From contig JAADJZ010000029.1 of the NCBI GenBank assembly GCA_011032825.1, positions 310,001 through 374,000 on the forward strand: a stretch of 64,000 nt of DNA, in the 5' to 3' direction. A program made the translations under genes and the position numbers. This document shows positions 1-11,887 of the stretch, piece after piece (within the stretch, counting starts at the first letter, position 1; every line of letters begins with the position of its first letter). The stretch comes from Massariosphaeria phaeospora (taxonomy: Eukaryota; Ascomycota; Dothideomycetes; Pleosporales). The notes under the pieces were generated by a model that was given only the letters and a program-made list of their open reading frames with translations, searched no databases and was not told the DNA's origin.

Positions 1-333
1 ATAATAAAGACAGATCTCTCCAAGGTAGCATGTTGCAGTACCCAAGTTCATGTCTCATCACCATCTCTACCCCAGAGACGCTACAAGATAAGACGCCAGG
101 GTACACGCTTCTATTTTCACCAGAGTGACAACCAATACACCTACGATTGAGAAGCCCCCACAAGATCCTCGACTGAAGACAGCTTTGACATTTAGCTCTT
201 TACTAAATCACGCTCCAAAGTCGATCACGACTCGCCGGGCGACATCCGGCCCTATACAGGCAACCAGTTCAGCAATGATGCCTTTAATGGATTGTGGGTC
301 GCGAATATCACCGTCGTCCCATGCAATTAGTCT
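1..333. other. intergenic, nothing recognised
   Basis: This stretch lies downstream of the ATE1 stop codon. I see no reading frame with recognisable protein features and no RNA gene. It probably holds the ATE1 3' untranslated region. Confidence 0.5.
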
Positions 334-2393
334 CTATTGGCAATTAGTCGGCATGTACGTGGTGAGCACGAGGTCGAGGGAGCTTACACTAGCTTCCAAC
401 GGTCGAGGTGGGCCCCTGATTTGGATCTTTTGTTGGTCGAGAGCAACCTGTTGTTGGAGCTCTTCCGCTGTCATTACACCGGGCATTTTCAGATCGAACA
501 GCGACATTCCATCCTCAACCGCCTTTCCACTTTCTGCCGCTGTGGGTAAGGGATACTCGGCATAGTCATCTTCCTTGCTGGCCGTGTCCGCAACTGAGTT
601 ACCGTCTTCTACAAAAAGAAACTTTCGGTCCTTGTATTTGAGCCGACGCTCTCGAGACAAAGATACGTAAGGCTTCATGTCGAGTAAGTGCCGGACCTCT
701 CCATCTAAAGGATTCCACTCGTACGATTCCGGGTCAAGGACGTATTGAGGTCTAAAGTCTCCCTTGTACCGCATCTTGACACAGGAGTGGATGTAGTAGC
801 CCATGTAGTAATACTTGTAGCCACCTTCAAGAGCCAGAACGGTCTCTCTCAGAGCACTCAGCTTACCGAAACTCCATTTCTCGAAGTCGGAATGATAAAG
901 GAAGTAGACTCCGCTGACACAGTGGGGTAGCAAGTCTAGAATGCCCATAGCGATGAGGCGTCCATCAAGCCGATAGCATTGGTGATATGACCCAAGATTT
1001 TGCGGCTGTCCGTCTGCATCTAAGATCCTGCGCTGCAGAGGTGAGTCGCACAGGAAGCGTCTGAAGCCATTCGGGGACACCTGCGACGGCTCATCGTGAT
1101 GAACGTTCTGCTGATAATCGCGAAACAATTCAAACTTTTCTTGCGTGAAATCGTCTGGCTCAAGTGTCACCTCGAATCGATGGGCGGGCTCCGGGGGACG
1201 CTTGACATGTTCATGTTCGCTCTCGTGAATAGCGGCAACTAGATCAAAAGTATTTTTCAGCCGCGCTTTGTCCCTTGATCCCCGGTTAGAGGCGTGGGAT
1301 GTGTAAGTTTGCGGCTACTTACTTTTTCGACTTCGGGTATAGCTTCGCAGCCTCTCTAATGTACTGTTCGCCTAAGACGAACTTATTCCATCTGTTAATG
1401 GCCTGACGGTGCTCTTTCCCGGGGGTGAAACAATCTGCGGGAAGTCTATGCCTGTATAAGCAAGTCATTTTGGCGTGGGATGTTGGTTGCTAACCGGATC
1501 GTGTAGTGCGGACAGCAGTGTCGAAGAACATCCGGTTTGTAAAGGATGGTGCCAGATCTACACAATACCGTTAATGGCGGATCTCTCGGCTTGTTGTGCG
1601 GGAGCTTTCTCGCCGTATCCGCACTATGTCGTGCAGACGGTTGGGAGGCTCGCTTACCGTCTCCAACCTCGATCTACTAGCCCCTGGTAGACTTCGACCG
1701 TCAAGCTTTTTGATTTGATGTAGTAACTCGATCCTGAATATGTGGTAAGTCAGCACCGGAGTTGGCCGCCTTTGCCCCGACTCTACCCGCTACGACCTTC
1801 AAGCCTGACAGTAATTGAAGCGGTGACGGGGCATTGTGAAGAACCGTGACGTAGTATGCAGATAAGATTTGTGACTGAACAGTCCCGGGTTTGTGTCACC
1901 ACGCGGGTGGAAATGCTCCTCCAGACGACGTTCAGGCGCTTGGCCGCAGGTTTGGCTGTGGATTTGCACGTGAACGTGGGAGAGGCTTGGAGTGGACGCG
2001 AGATGTTGACGGAACATCAATTGAGCGTGGGAGTGTCGGTGGGGCCGTTGACGATGCTAATCATGCCGCTATTCCGGCGTCGCTCAGGCAGAGGCCTGCA
2101 GGCAGACGGAGAACGCAGCTAGATGGGGGAGGAGAGAACATGGCCACATACGAGAATTGGGATTGCGCCGGCCGGACGAGGCATCTTTGCAGTATCCGCA
2201 GCTCTCACTACTGTAGCCTAATTCAGAGGGGAAAAACATCAGCACCTTGTTCGAAGACGCAGGAATCGGGAGAGGCTGTCCGCGGTCGGTTTGCCATAGC
2301 AGAGACGTCGCTATCCAGCCAGGTGGCCACGAGCGCCAGACAAGACCGGTGGTTGGAGCAAGACTTACCGCAAGGCGTCACAAGGGACTGCAT
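334..2393 (-). CDS. ATE1: arginyl-tRNA--protein transferase (ATE1)
   Basis: The enzyme transfers arginine from Arg-tRNA to N-terminal Asp/Glu of proteins, marking them for the Arg/N-degron pathway in cytosol and nucleus. I reconstruct six exons: 2393-2369, 2217-2152, 1733-1658, 1557-1495, 1451-1323 and 1273-334. Introns are 43 to 418 bp, all GT...AG, and phases match at each junction, giving 432 residues. The spliced N-terminus begins MQSLVTPCGYSS and carries the family's CGYC pair, then VDRGWRRSG, then the CCPHYTIR motif with the paired cysteines needed for activity. The large last exon holds the C-terminal GNAT-like catalytic domain, including YHQCYRLDGRLIAMG and YYMGYYIHSC. The stop follows a short divergent tail. 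The start codon is the only Met giving this conserved N-terminus. The gene is divergent from the Nudix gene. The 414-bp intron 2 is long for this window and could hide a tiny exon. Confidence 0.93.
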
Positions 2394-3345
2394 GATTGCA
2401 GCATAAGCGTGGGAGCGAGCGTATAGGCGGTGGGGGTGACTTGGGCCGGGGGCGGCGCTGTGTCGCGACGACAGCTCGAGGGAGTGGGTGGAGAGGGCGG
2501 AGGTGTGAGTAATAGCACGCCCGGATGCCGCGCGCACACGGGCTCAGCGGTCGGTCTGGCGCGCGCTGGGACGGTGTTGCGTGGTGCGGTGCGGGTGCGG
2601 GTGCAGCGCGGTGGGGGATCACGGCGGGTGGTGTGGTCCTAGGGGGCAGCGGAGATGGTGGTGCTGCTGCGGTTCTGCGGTTCTGCGAGGAAGGGGAGCG
2701 GGCGGGTTACAGGCGCAGCACGGCGCCCTCCAGCGATCGGGGCTGCAGCTTCACGGGGGCTCGCCAGGCCGTTCTACTGGCGCACTGCGCGTCGGTGTGC
2801 GCCGCTGGGGTTCTGCTGCCCCCGCTGCGCCCGCGTCACGGCGAGAGTGCAGAGCTTCACGCCGCTGCCCACTGCCCACTGCCCAGTGTCGGCCGCCGCT
2901 GCCTCCCCCAGGCCTTGGCGCGCCTCGTCGGGCACGGGCACCTGGGCAGTGACGCTGCGACCCCCAGCCCGCGCGCTCTGTTAGTCTCCCACATTTTTTA
3001 CCGCGCCCTGATTCGAAGTCCCTAAAACACCTACACGATCCACGATGCCCTCCCTCTTCCCTCTGCGCAGGTCCTTCCAATATCCTCAGCCCCGTCCCCC
3101 GCGGGACTGAGCGTCAGCCCACGCCTTCTACTTCCCTTGCGTCCACCACGCTTGGTCAGTTCCCTCAGGCCTCCGCCTCTACCCCTCGTGCTCGCCCCCT
3201 CCTTCAGCTCCCCGTGCGCCCTCTGCTGTCCGCCCGGGTCTCTCTCTGCGCTTTCCGATTGATTCGTCGGATCAGCCGGACAGTCTGCGAGCCGCCGCGC
3301 CTGCCTACGCTGCTCGGCGAAGTACCCAGGTACCTCGCGTCGACT
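2394..3345. promoter_or_regulatory. GC-rich divergent intergenic region
   Basis: About 950 bp separate the ATE1 and Nudix starts. From 2430 to 2980 the DNA is very GC-rich, which opens long overlapping frames on both strands with low-complexity Arg/Gly/Ala content. I take these as composition artefacts. From about 3040 to 3330 it becomes pyrimidine-rich, as expected for the promoter and leader of the Nudix gene. Confidence 0.5.
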
Positions 3346-3940
3346 ATGGCGGCCACGCAGCAGCAGCAGCAGCTCACCATGGAGTCCCGCACCGGCCGTG
3401 TCAACCAACGTGAGTACACTCACAAGACGGCCATGGCCCCTTCCTCTCAGTCTATTGCTTCTCCCCCAAAATCGTTTTGTTCTAGAGACTTGGCTAACCC
3501 CTTTGTGTGCAGGCTACGGCGCCCAAGGCGAGCGGCTAGTGGCAGGAGTTGTCCCGCTCTCTTCCGACAAGTTCTACGTTCTACTCATCCAGTCGTCCCG
3601 GCGCGGCGGCTGGGTGCTCCCCAAAGGCGGCTGGGAGACCGACGAAGCAACCGCGCAAGATGCAGCCAAGCGCGAGGCGTGGGAGGAAGCTGGTATCATC
3701 TGCAGCATCAAATTCGACCTCGGCATCCTACCAGAGCGGCGACGACCGGACCAGCTCAGTACGCAAGCTCCGAAAGCATCCTATCATTTCTTCGAGGCCG
3801 TTGTCGAGAAGCAAGAGTCTCAGTGGCCCGAGATGCACAAGCGGTCGCGGCAGTGGTTCACATACACGCAAGCTCGACAGGCGTTGGCCGACCGACCTGA
3901 ATTACTTGACGCGCTCGACCGATGTACCATGCAGCGGTAG
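3346..3940 (+). CDS. Nudix hydrolase, diphosphoinositol polyphosphate phosphohydrolase-like (Aps1/Ddp1)
   Basis: Predicted to hydrolyse diphosphoinositol polyphosphates and diadenosine polyphosphates in the cytosol. Exons are 3346-3409 and 3513-3940, with a 103-bp GTGAGT...GCAG intron. The product is 163 residues, normal for the family. The core runs from GERLVAGVVPLS through GGWVLPKGGWE to REAWEEAGI, a Nudix box (Gly, Glu, then REx2EExG) with one extra residue between its halves compared with the textbook spacing, as I recall for yeast Ddp1. The first Met gives a glutamine-rich leader (five Gln). An internal Met at residue 12 (MESRTGRVNQRYG) could equally be the start. An unspliced reading from 3398 also exists but gives an unlikely N-terminus. 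Confidence 0.88.
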
Positions 3941-4070
3941 ACCTGGAGGGATGAAGAATCTCATTCCGCAACTTCGGTCGACGCATCAGCATCGTCCCCC
4001 AAGACACACATACCCAATTCAGCGGACGGCTGCTTTCTTCATCATTGTAATGCATAACGGCAGGGCCTAA

Positions 4071-6117
4071 AAGTCGGGAGGGTCATAGATTTGAAGTTTT
4101 CTTTTCTTTTTGCGCATTGCGGCGTCGGTGGCTGGTCTGCAACTGCTAGAAAGATGCATATGCGGCTCCTCAGAACACGGGGCAAGTGAGCCACTCAAGA
4201 CCCGCCGAATGCAGGCTGTCCGCTGCCAAGGAATTAATTACCCCGTCCAGCTGTTTTCGAGCTGTCTATCCTCTTCTCCGTAGGCATGAGCATTCGGCAG
4301 AAATGTACATCGCTGCCCGAGATCCAATAGCTTGGGTGCAGGAGTTTTCGGCGTGCATGTCACATGACGACGCGAGATTCCGCACACCTGCATGTAGTCT
4401 ATCTCGCAGTATACATCAAGCAGCCAATTACTCCGGGCATGTTGAGGACATGCTTGATTCGGCGCACCTCGCTAGGTGTCCTTATTACTTAACTACCCCA
4501 CTACCAACGCAACATCAATCACCAGACTGCAGGTACAATCTCGACAAGTCTTCAAAACGGTCGATATCTCATCCCGTGGAGAAATATCTGATTCCGCGGA
4601 AAGTTCGACTCAAAATGCAATCATCTCGCTTGCAGTCTAAATTTGTCCGCGTCCTCCTGTTCCTCAACCGGGTTTAAGTGGGTCTGGGCGCCCGTTGGGC
4701 CACTACGGCCACGTGCGCCCATTCCGCCGCTATCGAACGCTCAAATCCCCTTTCTCACTTGTGCCTGTGGCAAAGTTCTCGAAAGTCTAGCAATCAAGTA
4801 ATGAGTTCGTTCGCCAGGACCTACCATACGCTCAAGAGCAATCAATCAGGGATCTCGTCTTTCTACCTGCATTCTGCATGCTCCCTCTCTACATTGGTTC
4901 CATCTGCTTTCATGATTGTCTTTTCTTTCGTTCGTGGTTTTCTGACTCAATCCTGCTCATCCTGTTTAGGTGAAACCTACTCCAGCTGACGCTTCTCAGA
5001 GTGTGGTTATATGTATGGCTCGCATTGTAGCTTAGTTCCCAGCGCATGAGACTCACTCATCACTACAAGGTACAGGCTTGTTTTTCCGTCACTGGATATA
5101 GACATGCTCGGAAAGGCCACGTTGACTAAACAGCTACGTGTTTCTTTAATGGAAATACGGGCTTGGATTTACGACATTGGTACAATCTCGACTGCGGCTT
5201 AGTATTCGTTTCACCCTTCTGCTAGAACCCGCCTGACTACAAAACCACCAGAAGTGGAAGCGTGTGACAGCGCTCAGTCGAAGTAGACGCTGTCAGCACC
5301 CAGGTAACAAACCCAGACACTGGTGTTGTAGTTCTGATGATATAGCTGTTTACCCACAGAGCCGTCCCTCTAAGAATTCGACCACTCGAACCGTAATAAT
5401 CGCATCTCCGATAGGAAGTAGTCGAGAACCGATGACACGCTCACTCAACTCACAGCAGCGAGAGCAAAAGCAGCAAGATCATTCGACACCTCAGCTGACG
5501 GCAGCAACTGGCAACGTAATAGTATTTCACGCCATCTCAGAGTCGGACACAAACCACATGAATCAGGAGTAGTTCAACTGATGTGACAACAACCGACGCA
5601 GACACTCACTCTCGACCCAGCAATCAGTGCTAAGAATGGATCCGCAACACGAGCAGCTAGAGACGAAACTCGTGCGCTGGAAGCAACCGGCAAACCTAAG
5701 CGTGCGTCAAACACTCCCTCTCGCCTACCGCCATGGGGTTCTAGATAGAGGGCTATCGTGACGGTTCCGACGGCTAACGTCATTTAGGAGAGAGAACAGA
5801 AGGATTAGCGCGGACATTGGTTCGACAAGCTTCCCACTGAAAGACAGGATATACCAACCACGATAGGGACTCGAGGGCAGTCAACAGCCGAGTGGCTAAG
5901 TGAGACGAGAACGAACGATTCAATCAGATATTGACGCGTGACTCGTTTCTAGTACCTCTTTACTGCAATAACACATCAAGGACACGTAACAGATGAGAGA
6001 TGACATTGTCAAATTAGCTCGAAGTTATCTCCGATTGCTAGCTTTGTAGTGACCCGTTATGTGCGAAGAGTCACGAAATGCTCAACACGAGGTTCCTAAA
6101 CACAACGCGGCCAGGAT
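4071..6117. other. 2-kb gene-poor region
   Basis: No recognisable gene. The + frame from 4186 to 4989 is open except for one TAA at 4675-4677, but the translation is compositionally odd and matches no family I know. A pyrimidine-rich stretch at 4857-4965 after a CACGTG at about 4710 looks promoter-like, yet no convincing start or exon follows. The region may contain decayed sequence or a non-coding transcript. Confidence 0.35.
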
Positions 6118-6127
6118 CTAACGTCGT

Positions 6128-8556
6128 TTAAACTGTGAAGAAAAGGTCAGCCATCGCGCACCTCATCAGTAAAGCAGCGTACTCACAGCGTAGATCCCAT
6201 CCAATCTTAGGGCCCAACTTAGGCAACTCCTCCGCGACACTCTGCACGTCCTTATCACCTCTACCAGAAACGCAGATAACAACATCTTGATCCTTGGACA
6301 TAGTCTTCGCCAACTCCACGGCACCAAAAATGGCGTGAGCAGTCTCGAGCGCTGGGATGATGCCTTCGAGCTGAGAGATCAGGCGGAAGCCAATGAAGGC
6401 CTCGGCATCGGTAGCGGCGATGAACTTGGCGCGCTCGCTGTCCTTCCAGGAGGACAGTTCGGGTCCGACGCCTGGGTAGTCGAGACCAGCTGAGACAGAG
6501 TGCGTGTCGCTGATCTGGCCGTGCTTGTCCTGCAGGACGTAGGTACGTACTCCGTGGAGCACGCCTTTCGTGCCGCCTGTCAAGGTCGCACTATGGCGAT
6601 TCGTATCAACACCGTCTCCGCCAGCTTCCACACCGAGGAGCTTGACGGATGGGTCATTCGCGAACGGGTAGAACATGCCGACTGCGTTGCTACCACCACC
6701 AACGCAGGCTACCACTGCATCGGGCAACTTCCCGCGTTTCTCTTGCATCTGCTGTTTTGTTTCGTTTCCGATAATTGACTGAAAGGTCCGGACGATGGTC
6801 GGGAAGGGATGCGGACCAATGGCGGAGCCGATGATGTAGTGAGTCGTCGAGAGATCCACCACCCAAGCCCGCAGAGCTTCGTTGACGGCGTCGCGAAGAG
6901 TCTGCGAACCGGCTTCAACAGCAATAACTTGAGCGCCGAGTAGCTTGATACGGAACACATTCAGCGCCTGACGCCTGACATCCTCTGCGCCCATGTATAT
7001 GGTACATTTCATGGCAAACTTGGCACAGACTGTAGCGGTCGCCACGCCGTGTTGTCCAGCACCAGTCTCTGCAATAATTTCGGTCTTCCCGAGTCTCCGG
7101 GCCACGAGGACTTGGCCTAGCGCGTTGTTGATCTTGTGGCTTCCAGTATGGTTCAGATCCTCGCGCTTCAGCCAGATGTTTGCCCCACCAGCGTGCTCCG
7201 TGAGACGTTCTGCAAGATGTAAATGGCCCGGTCGTCCCATGTAATCGTAGTAGGATCGGTACTCTTCCCAGAACTTCGGATCGTTGTTTGCCTCGTTGAA
7301 CCCCTTTTCCAGTTCGCTGAGGCAATCCATGAGCGATTCTGGCACATACTGACCTCCAAACTCGCCAAATCGAGGTGGAATTGCGTGTTCGTCGCTGGGC
7401 TCGTCTGTGTTCAAGGCCTCGATCTGATCAGCTAGTCCGGGACCATTCGGCGTATCCGCATCTGTGATTACTTTATCAACGTGCACACCATTCGGTTCCT
7501 TCGCCTCGGCCAAAGTCTCAATAATTCCCACCTCTCTTGTTTGCGACCAACTGCTCTTCCCGCAGATCTTGTCACAGTAATCCTCGACCGCTTTCGCGCG
7601 CTGGCCTGGATCTGCCTCGGCAATGACGTTCACGATCTGGCTGCCAATGACCACACCCTCAGCAATCTTGCCAACACTTAGGAAGTGGTCTCGTGTGCTG
7701 ACGCCAAACCCAACCGCAGCAGGAATGTTGCCAGAGTATTTGTGAACTCGCTCGAGCAGTTGCGGGAGAGCAGCGTTCATCGTGCCGGTCGCACCGGTGA
7801 CGCCCATGCGCGAAACGACGTATATAAAGGAGTCGGCGATCTTGCAAAGGACACGCATGCGATGCTCCGACGTCGCCGGAGCGATAAGCGGGACATATGA
7901 GAGCCTAAGACGATGTCAATACAAAGCAGCATCTAGACGGCAATTGATGCTCACCCATAGCTTGCGCAGAAGTTCCTGAAGCGCAACGCTTCCTCGGGGG
8001 GCAGGTCAACAATGATAAAACCATTGACACCGGCCTCCTTCGCGTCCTGCAGCATGCGCTCTTCTCCGTAGCTCAACAACGGGTTGTAGTACCCCATCAA
8101 CAGCACAGGCGCCTTGAGGCCACGCTTGCGCGCGTCCCGGACCATTTGGAGACATCCTTCGGTCGTCACTCCGTTCTTCAGGGCTTGCTGTGTAGTATAT
8201 GGTCAGGCCGTGCTCGAATGCGGGGGTGTGGCGAATGAGTCAACATACAGTATTCGACTTCTGGATCGTAGGACCGTCGGCAATTGGATCGGTGAAGGGC
8301 ATGCCCAGCTCAATTAGGTCTGCATGCGTCAATTGGTAATCCCGCGCAACTGAGTTGTGGGGAGGTACCTGCGCCACCGGCCTCCATTCCAAGCATGATG
8401 TCGGCCGTGTCTTCAGCGGTGGGGTAGCCCGCCGTTACGTAGGTAACGAGGGCCGACTGTCGCTTTTAGTCTCTTCTTCTCCTTGAGCTGCTGGGCGGGT
8501 GGACATACTCTGCCCTCCTTCTTGCATTGTGCGAACGTTTTCTTGATTCCGTCCAT
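6128..8556 (-). CDS. TRP5: tryptophan synthase, fused alpha-beta (TRP5)
   Basis: Catalyses the last two steps of tryptophan synthesis: indole-3-glycerol phosphate to indole, then indole plus serine to tryptophan (PLP enzyme, cytosol). Six exons: 8556-8509, 8456-8369, 8319-8249, 8187-7955, 7904-6187 and a five-nucleotide last exon 6132-6128 that supplies the end of Phe and the stop. Product 720 residues, typical of fungal TRP5. The alpha domain shows [18 protein letters not shown] and [10 protein letters not shown] linker follows, then the beta domain begins near [14 protein letters not shown]. The PLP lysine is in [16 protein letters not shown], and the phosphate-binding loop is VGGGSNAVG. 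Without the last splice the frame would read through into a non-conserved tail, so the mini-exon is well supported by the conserved GWDLRF ending. A TGAGTCA site lies upstream. Confidence 0.96.
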
Positions 8557-8644
8557 GGTGTCGCGGTGCGGGGGGTGTAAGGTGCAAGGTTGGGAAAAAC
8601 GGTCAATTGGAATTGGCAACTTGGTGACGGGGAACAGACACTCT

Positions 8645-8675
8645 TATATAGCACGCGGGCGACTGGAATGAGTCA
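8645..8675 (-). promoter_or_regulatory. TRP5 promoter: TATA box and TGAGTCA (Gcn4/CpcA-type site)
   Basis: A TATATA at 8645-8650 lies about 90 bp upstream of the TRP5 start. A perfect TGAGTCA at 8669-8675 lies just upstream of it. TGASTCA is the known target of Gcn4/CpcA, which induces amino-acid biosynthesis genes under starvation, so cross-pathway control is a reasonable inference. Confidence 0.65.
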
Positions 8676-9204
8676 CGGACGGCAAGACGGGACGTCGAAG
8701 AGGGAGTCTAGTCGGATAATTTACTTGCGATGACAATGACAACAATCTGGCCGCGGTCGGAGACGCCTGACCCGCACTAGCTACCGATCGGAACTAGCTT
8801 GCTGGCCTGACACCGAGATGCCGACATGCTCCGACTCCCATCCGCCATCAGCCACTGCAACGCATCTTATGTACATGATATCCCTCCTGACACTAGAGCA
8901 ACGCCTTGTTATATGAGGACATGGTCTGGTTGCTCAATGTACGAAACACGCGTATAACAATTCTCAAGAAACGCCCGATGATGGAGGCAATAGTGACCCA
9001 GGCCCAGCCCAAAATGCTAAGCTTCTCCCGTCTCGACGCGAAAACGAATCATATAGGGGGTGAGGACTTTGAGGCTGGACTGCATGGCCAGCGGTAGGCA
9101 GCGGCCGAGGGTTTGTCGCGCACCTAGGATTCCGACATTTGCTGCCGAGGAATCTTGTTCGAGAGCATATACCACACTTGCGAAAGATCCATCCGGAGTG
9201 CGGC
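8676..9204. other. intergenic, nothing recognised
   Basis: About 530 bp between the TRP5 promoter elements and the end of the next minus-strand gene. I see no gene. It must hold the rest of the TRP5 promoter and the 3' region of the neighbour. Confidence 0.4.
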
Positions 9205-9618
9205 TTAGATTCCTAGAGATATCAGCGCCATCAAGAGCGTGTGTGAGGATGTCCATACTTCAGCGCCCTTCTTCCGCCAGACAAACCCGCATCTACGGCA
9301 CTTGAAAGCGACAACAAGATCCGGTCCGTGGCAGCGGAGACAACGAAGTCGTTTCGTGTCCGTCACGTTCTTGCACTGGCTGTTGGGGCACAGCTTGACT
9401 GCCTCGCCGATGGATGGAATTAACCCGCCGCATTGGGGACAGTGTTGATTCGGATCCTTGCACTTGGCACAGTCTTTCCTCGGACCCCCATGGATAACGC
9501 ACATGTTCTGGTGTTCATCCACAGCGTCCGTTTCGTCGTCATTGTTACCATTTCCGATCCGATGGAACCCCTGGGGACGACCCATCATCTTGCGCATGAG
9601 GTTCTTGATCGGACCCAT
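9205..9618 (-). CDS. small cysteine-rich zinc-ribbon-like protein
   Basis: I do not recognise a named family. The 137-residue reading starting MGPIKNLMRKMMG has at least ten cysteines in CxxC-type pairs: a C-x9-C-x2-C block, CPQC, CPNSQC, CLRC and CRRC. This pattern suggests several treble-clef or ribbon-like zinc sites. The final aromatic/basic stretch CGFVWRKKG resembles a zinc-ribbon end. The frame is open upstream to 9921, giving a 238-residue form, but the extra part has no cysteine pattern and the Met at 9618 is the natural start. A GTATGG just after the last cysteines could be an intron donor, so the C-terminus is uncertain. It lies on the same strand as the three cysteine-rich paralogues that follow, and shares the C-x9-C-x2-C spacing with them. 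Confidence 0.6.
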   Translation of the reverse strand: MGPIKNLMRKMMGRPQGFHRIGNGNNDDETDAVDEHQNMCVIHGGPRKDCAKCKDPNQHCPQCGGLIPSIGEAVKLCPNSQCKNVTDTKRLRCLRCHGPDLVVAFKCRRCGFVWRKKGAEVWTSSHTLLMALISLGI

Positions 9619-10415
9619 GCTGAGGTACGGATAATAACGACTGGATGATGTATTCGATAGAGCTAAGATGATGGGTGAAGCGACTGTAATGAAGCGATAG
9701 ACGTGTATGCGATGATGGCGATATAGAAAGTTGGTGGAGAGGCGAAGATGGAGCTCCAGAATATTTGCGGGCTGGATCCAGGCTGACTTTCCATTTTCGG
9801 GGTATGGGTACTGCAAGGGCAGTATCAGAGGACTTTCCTCGTCGCAGTAGGAAGGTACGTGTGTCAACCCGATGTCAGCGGAACATCCCGTCTGAGGTAT
9901 GGCTTCAAGAGAGCTTCTCATAGAATGGTATACTATTAAATCTATGGGATAACAGACTATCTAAAGTAGGAAAAATCGAAGCCAGTAAACAGTACAACAA
10001 GTTAAGGAGAGGAACAAATACTACAGATAGAAACCAAGACCGAACCATTCCACCCCGTAGGATGAATTAATACAACAGAAAGAAAGAGGCATAAATGAGC
10101 ACCTTGGGTATGTCCGGAAATACACCCAGAGAGCACCGTTGTGATCCAAAAGAAATTCCCATCAACCTGTCAAGACAAAAAGGTATCGGACCTAGGAAAG
10201 GGCCGTCGAGTAAAGAGAACGCCCAAAATATAACAAAAGAAACCGGTCCAAGGGAAGAAAGAATTGAGAGTCCAATAGGTAAGGATAAGGAGCCACCAGG
10301 CCGTCACCGCTCGATCCAGTCATTCTCCTGAGCCTTCTGGCGGTTGGATACGGCCATTGGGATTGTCCGAAATCTCCCAAAAAATTCGAAAGAAAGAGTC
10401 GTGGAAGAGATGGAG
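9619..10415. other. intergenic, nothing recognised
   Basis: This region holds the presumed promoter of the zinc-ribbon gene and the 3' region of the next gene. It is purine-rich on the + strand between 9950 and 10290. No convincing gene is present. Confidence 0.4.
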
Positions 10416-11018
10416 CTAGAACAAGAATCCAAAACCGTGCCTGGCGGGGCCATTCAGCCGCATCCTCCCATTGGAGTCCTCGAACCACGTGGCGAGTAGA
10501 GCCGCATCGTGGTTCCTGTAGTGTTTCTGGCAAATCTCACATATCTCCGATTGTTCCCTAACAGGTGCGCATGGGGCGCCAACTGGGGGCATCTGCTTCG
10601 TCTTGAACACTTCAGGCGCTTCTTGATGTTTCAAGACACAATAATGCCGCACGCGCCCCTCATGGAAACGTCCTTGGTACCAGCCGCCGGCTACGATCTT
10701 GCATGACGCACATAGCTCGCCCTTGTCTACTGATGTAGGGTCGCATTTTTTATTTTTTCGCTCCTTTAGCCGTGCCCTGAATGGCTTCTGCCAAGCTGCA
10801 CCCTGGTATTCATCGTCTTCGGTGGCACACCAGTTCATATTCCTGTTCTTCTTGTCCCGTGCTAACTGCACAATCCTAGCCCTAGCGTCCTCAGATAAAA
10901 ATGGCGCCAACTTCTTCTCCTCTAACACCCAACTGTGAAGATACGCACACGTGTCACAGGCATACCCAGCTGGTTTGGTGTATTTCGCCTCGCAATCGCC
11001 GGCGAATGCGCAAGCCAT
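10416..11018 (-). CDS. cysteine-rich paralogue A (unknown family)
   Basis: A single-exon, 200-residue protein with no family I recognise. The N-terminus has C3-x5-C-x11-C-x2-C-x3-H28. Later come the motif CA-x2-D-x2-Y-x4-W and then C-x10-C-x2-C. The same three blocks in the same order occur in the genes at 12638-13312 and 13846-14388, all on this strand, so these are tandem paralogues. A further CEIC-x3-H-like pair sits near the C-terminus. The middle is strongly basic (RARLKERKNKK). There is no signal peptide or membrane segment, so a nuclear or cytosolic zinc-binding role is an inference only. Confidence 0.7.
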   Translation of the reverse strand: MACAFAGDCEAKYTKPAGYACDTCAYLHSWVLEEKKLAPFLSEDARARIVQLARDKKNRNMNWCATEDDEYQGAAWQKPFRARLKERKNKKCDPTSVDKGELCASCKIVAGGWYQGRFHEGRVRHYCVLKHQEAPEVFKTKQMPPVGAPCAPVREQSEICEICQKHYRNHDAALLATWFEDSNGRMRLNGPARHGFGFLF

Positions 11019-11887
11019 CGTGAGGACTATAGAGAGTTGTGATTGATTATCTGAAGGTGTAGGATCGGCAGAGATTTGAGGGTTCGACTTCGGTGCGGAT
11101 CGTAGGTGTTCGTTCGAATTTGTTAGATTTGACAGCCTTGAAGTAACCGTGGAGTAGAGCAGTGTTGAGAGATTGAGTATCCAAAGTTGATGAATAGAGT
11201 GTTTGATGTTCGGTGTGGATAGCAGGAGAGAGTACGTCGGTGGACGAGCTCTTTATACCCAACCTCCATCCTGTCTTCCAGATAGCGCGGTGACTGTTAT
11301 ACACTCCACGATAGTGACTCGGCACCGCTCGAACCCTCGTATATGAGTCAATACCGCGACACGTAACGGTAATGAGCTACGCCGCATGCTTTCTCCTGCG
11401 GCCGCGTCCTATAGTGGTCCATGTACCACTACGTATGAGCCTTCCGATAGTGCTGGAATGACGACGATGAGGCGAGGGACATCTAGCGGCCACTCGAAGT
11501 GCCATTGTAGAGTCATCGAAGCTGGGTGTGGCAGTATCGACTCCGTGCTCGTTCGTCGAAGGTGGCACGTGTAAGACGCGGTGTATCGGAAGGCGCTGGG
11601 AAAGAACGTGGCATCAGAGCTCGAGCTCGGGAAGGACTGCACTAAGCCGTGCCATAGTGACATGACCGATTGGATACCTGCGCCTATAGTCAATGCGAGG
11701 AACGAGTGGACCTGAGCGAACAGTCGAGCAGGACAAGAAGGTACAGTTTCGTGATTCGCGAGGTGGCTGGAAAATGCCCCTTGATGAACTGCGTACTAGA
11801 GAACGTCGTGAGAGCATCAGACGCTGATGGACGTATGTGACTGCATGAAATTCGAGTCGTGAGTGTGCCGTTAAGGTAGCGCGTGCA
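11019..11887. other. intergenic region between cysteine-rich genes
   Basis: No intact gene. It includes the upstream region of paralogue A. Short frames are open on both strands, but none shows the cysteine motifs. Confidence 0.4.

Noticed and set aside
2430..3080. Several long overlapping frames on both strands
   Set aside because: GC-rich composition removes stops. Products are Arg/Gly/Ala/Pro-rich without motifs or consistent codon bias.
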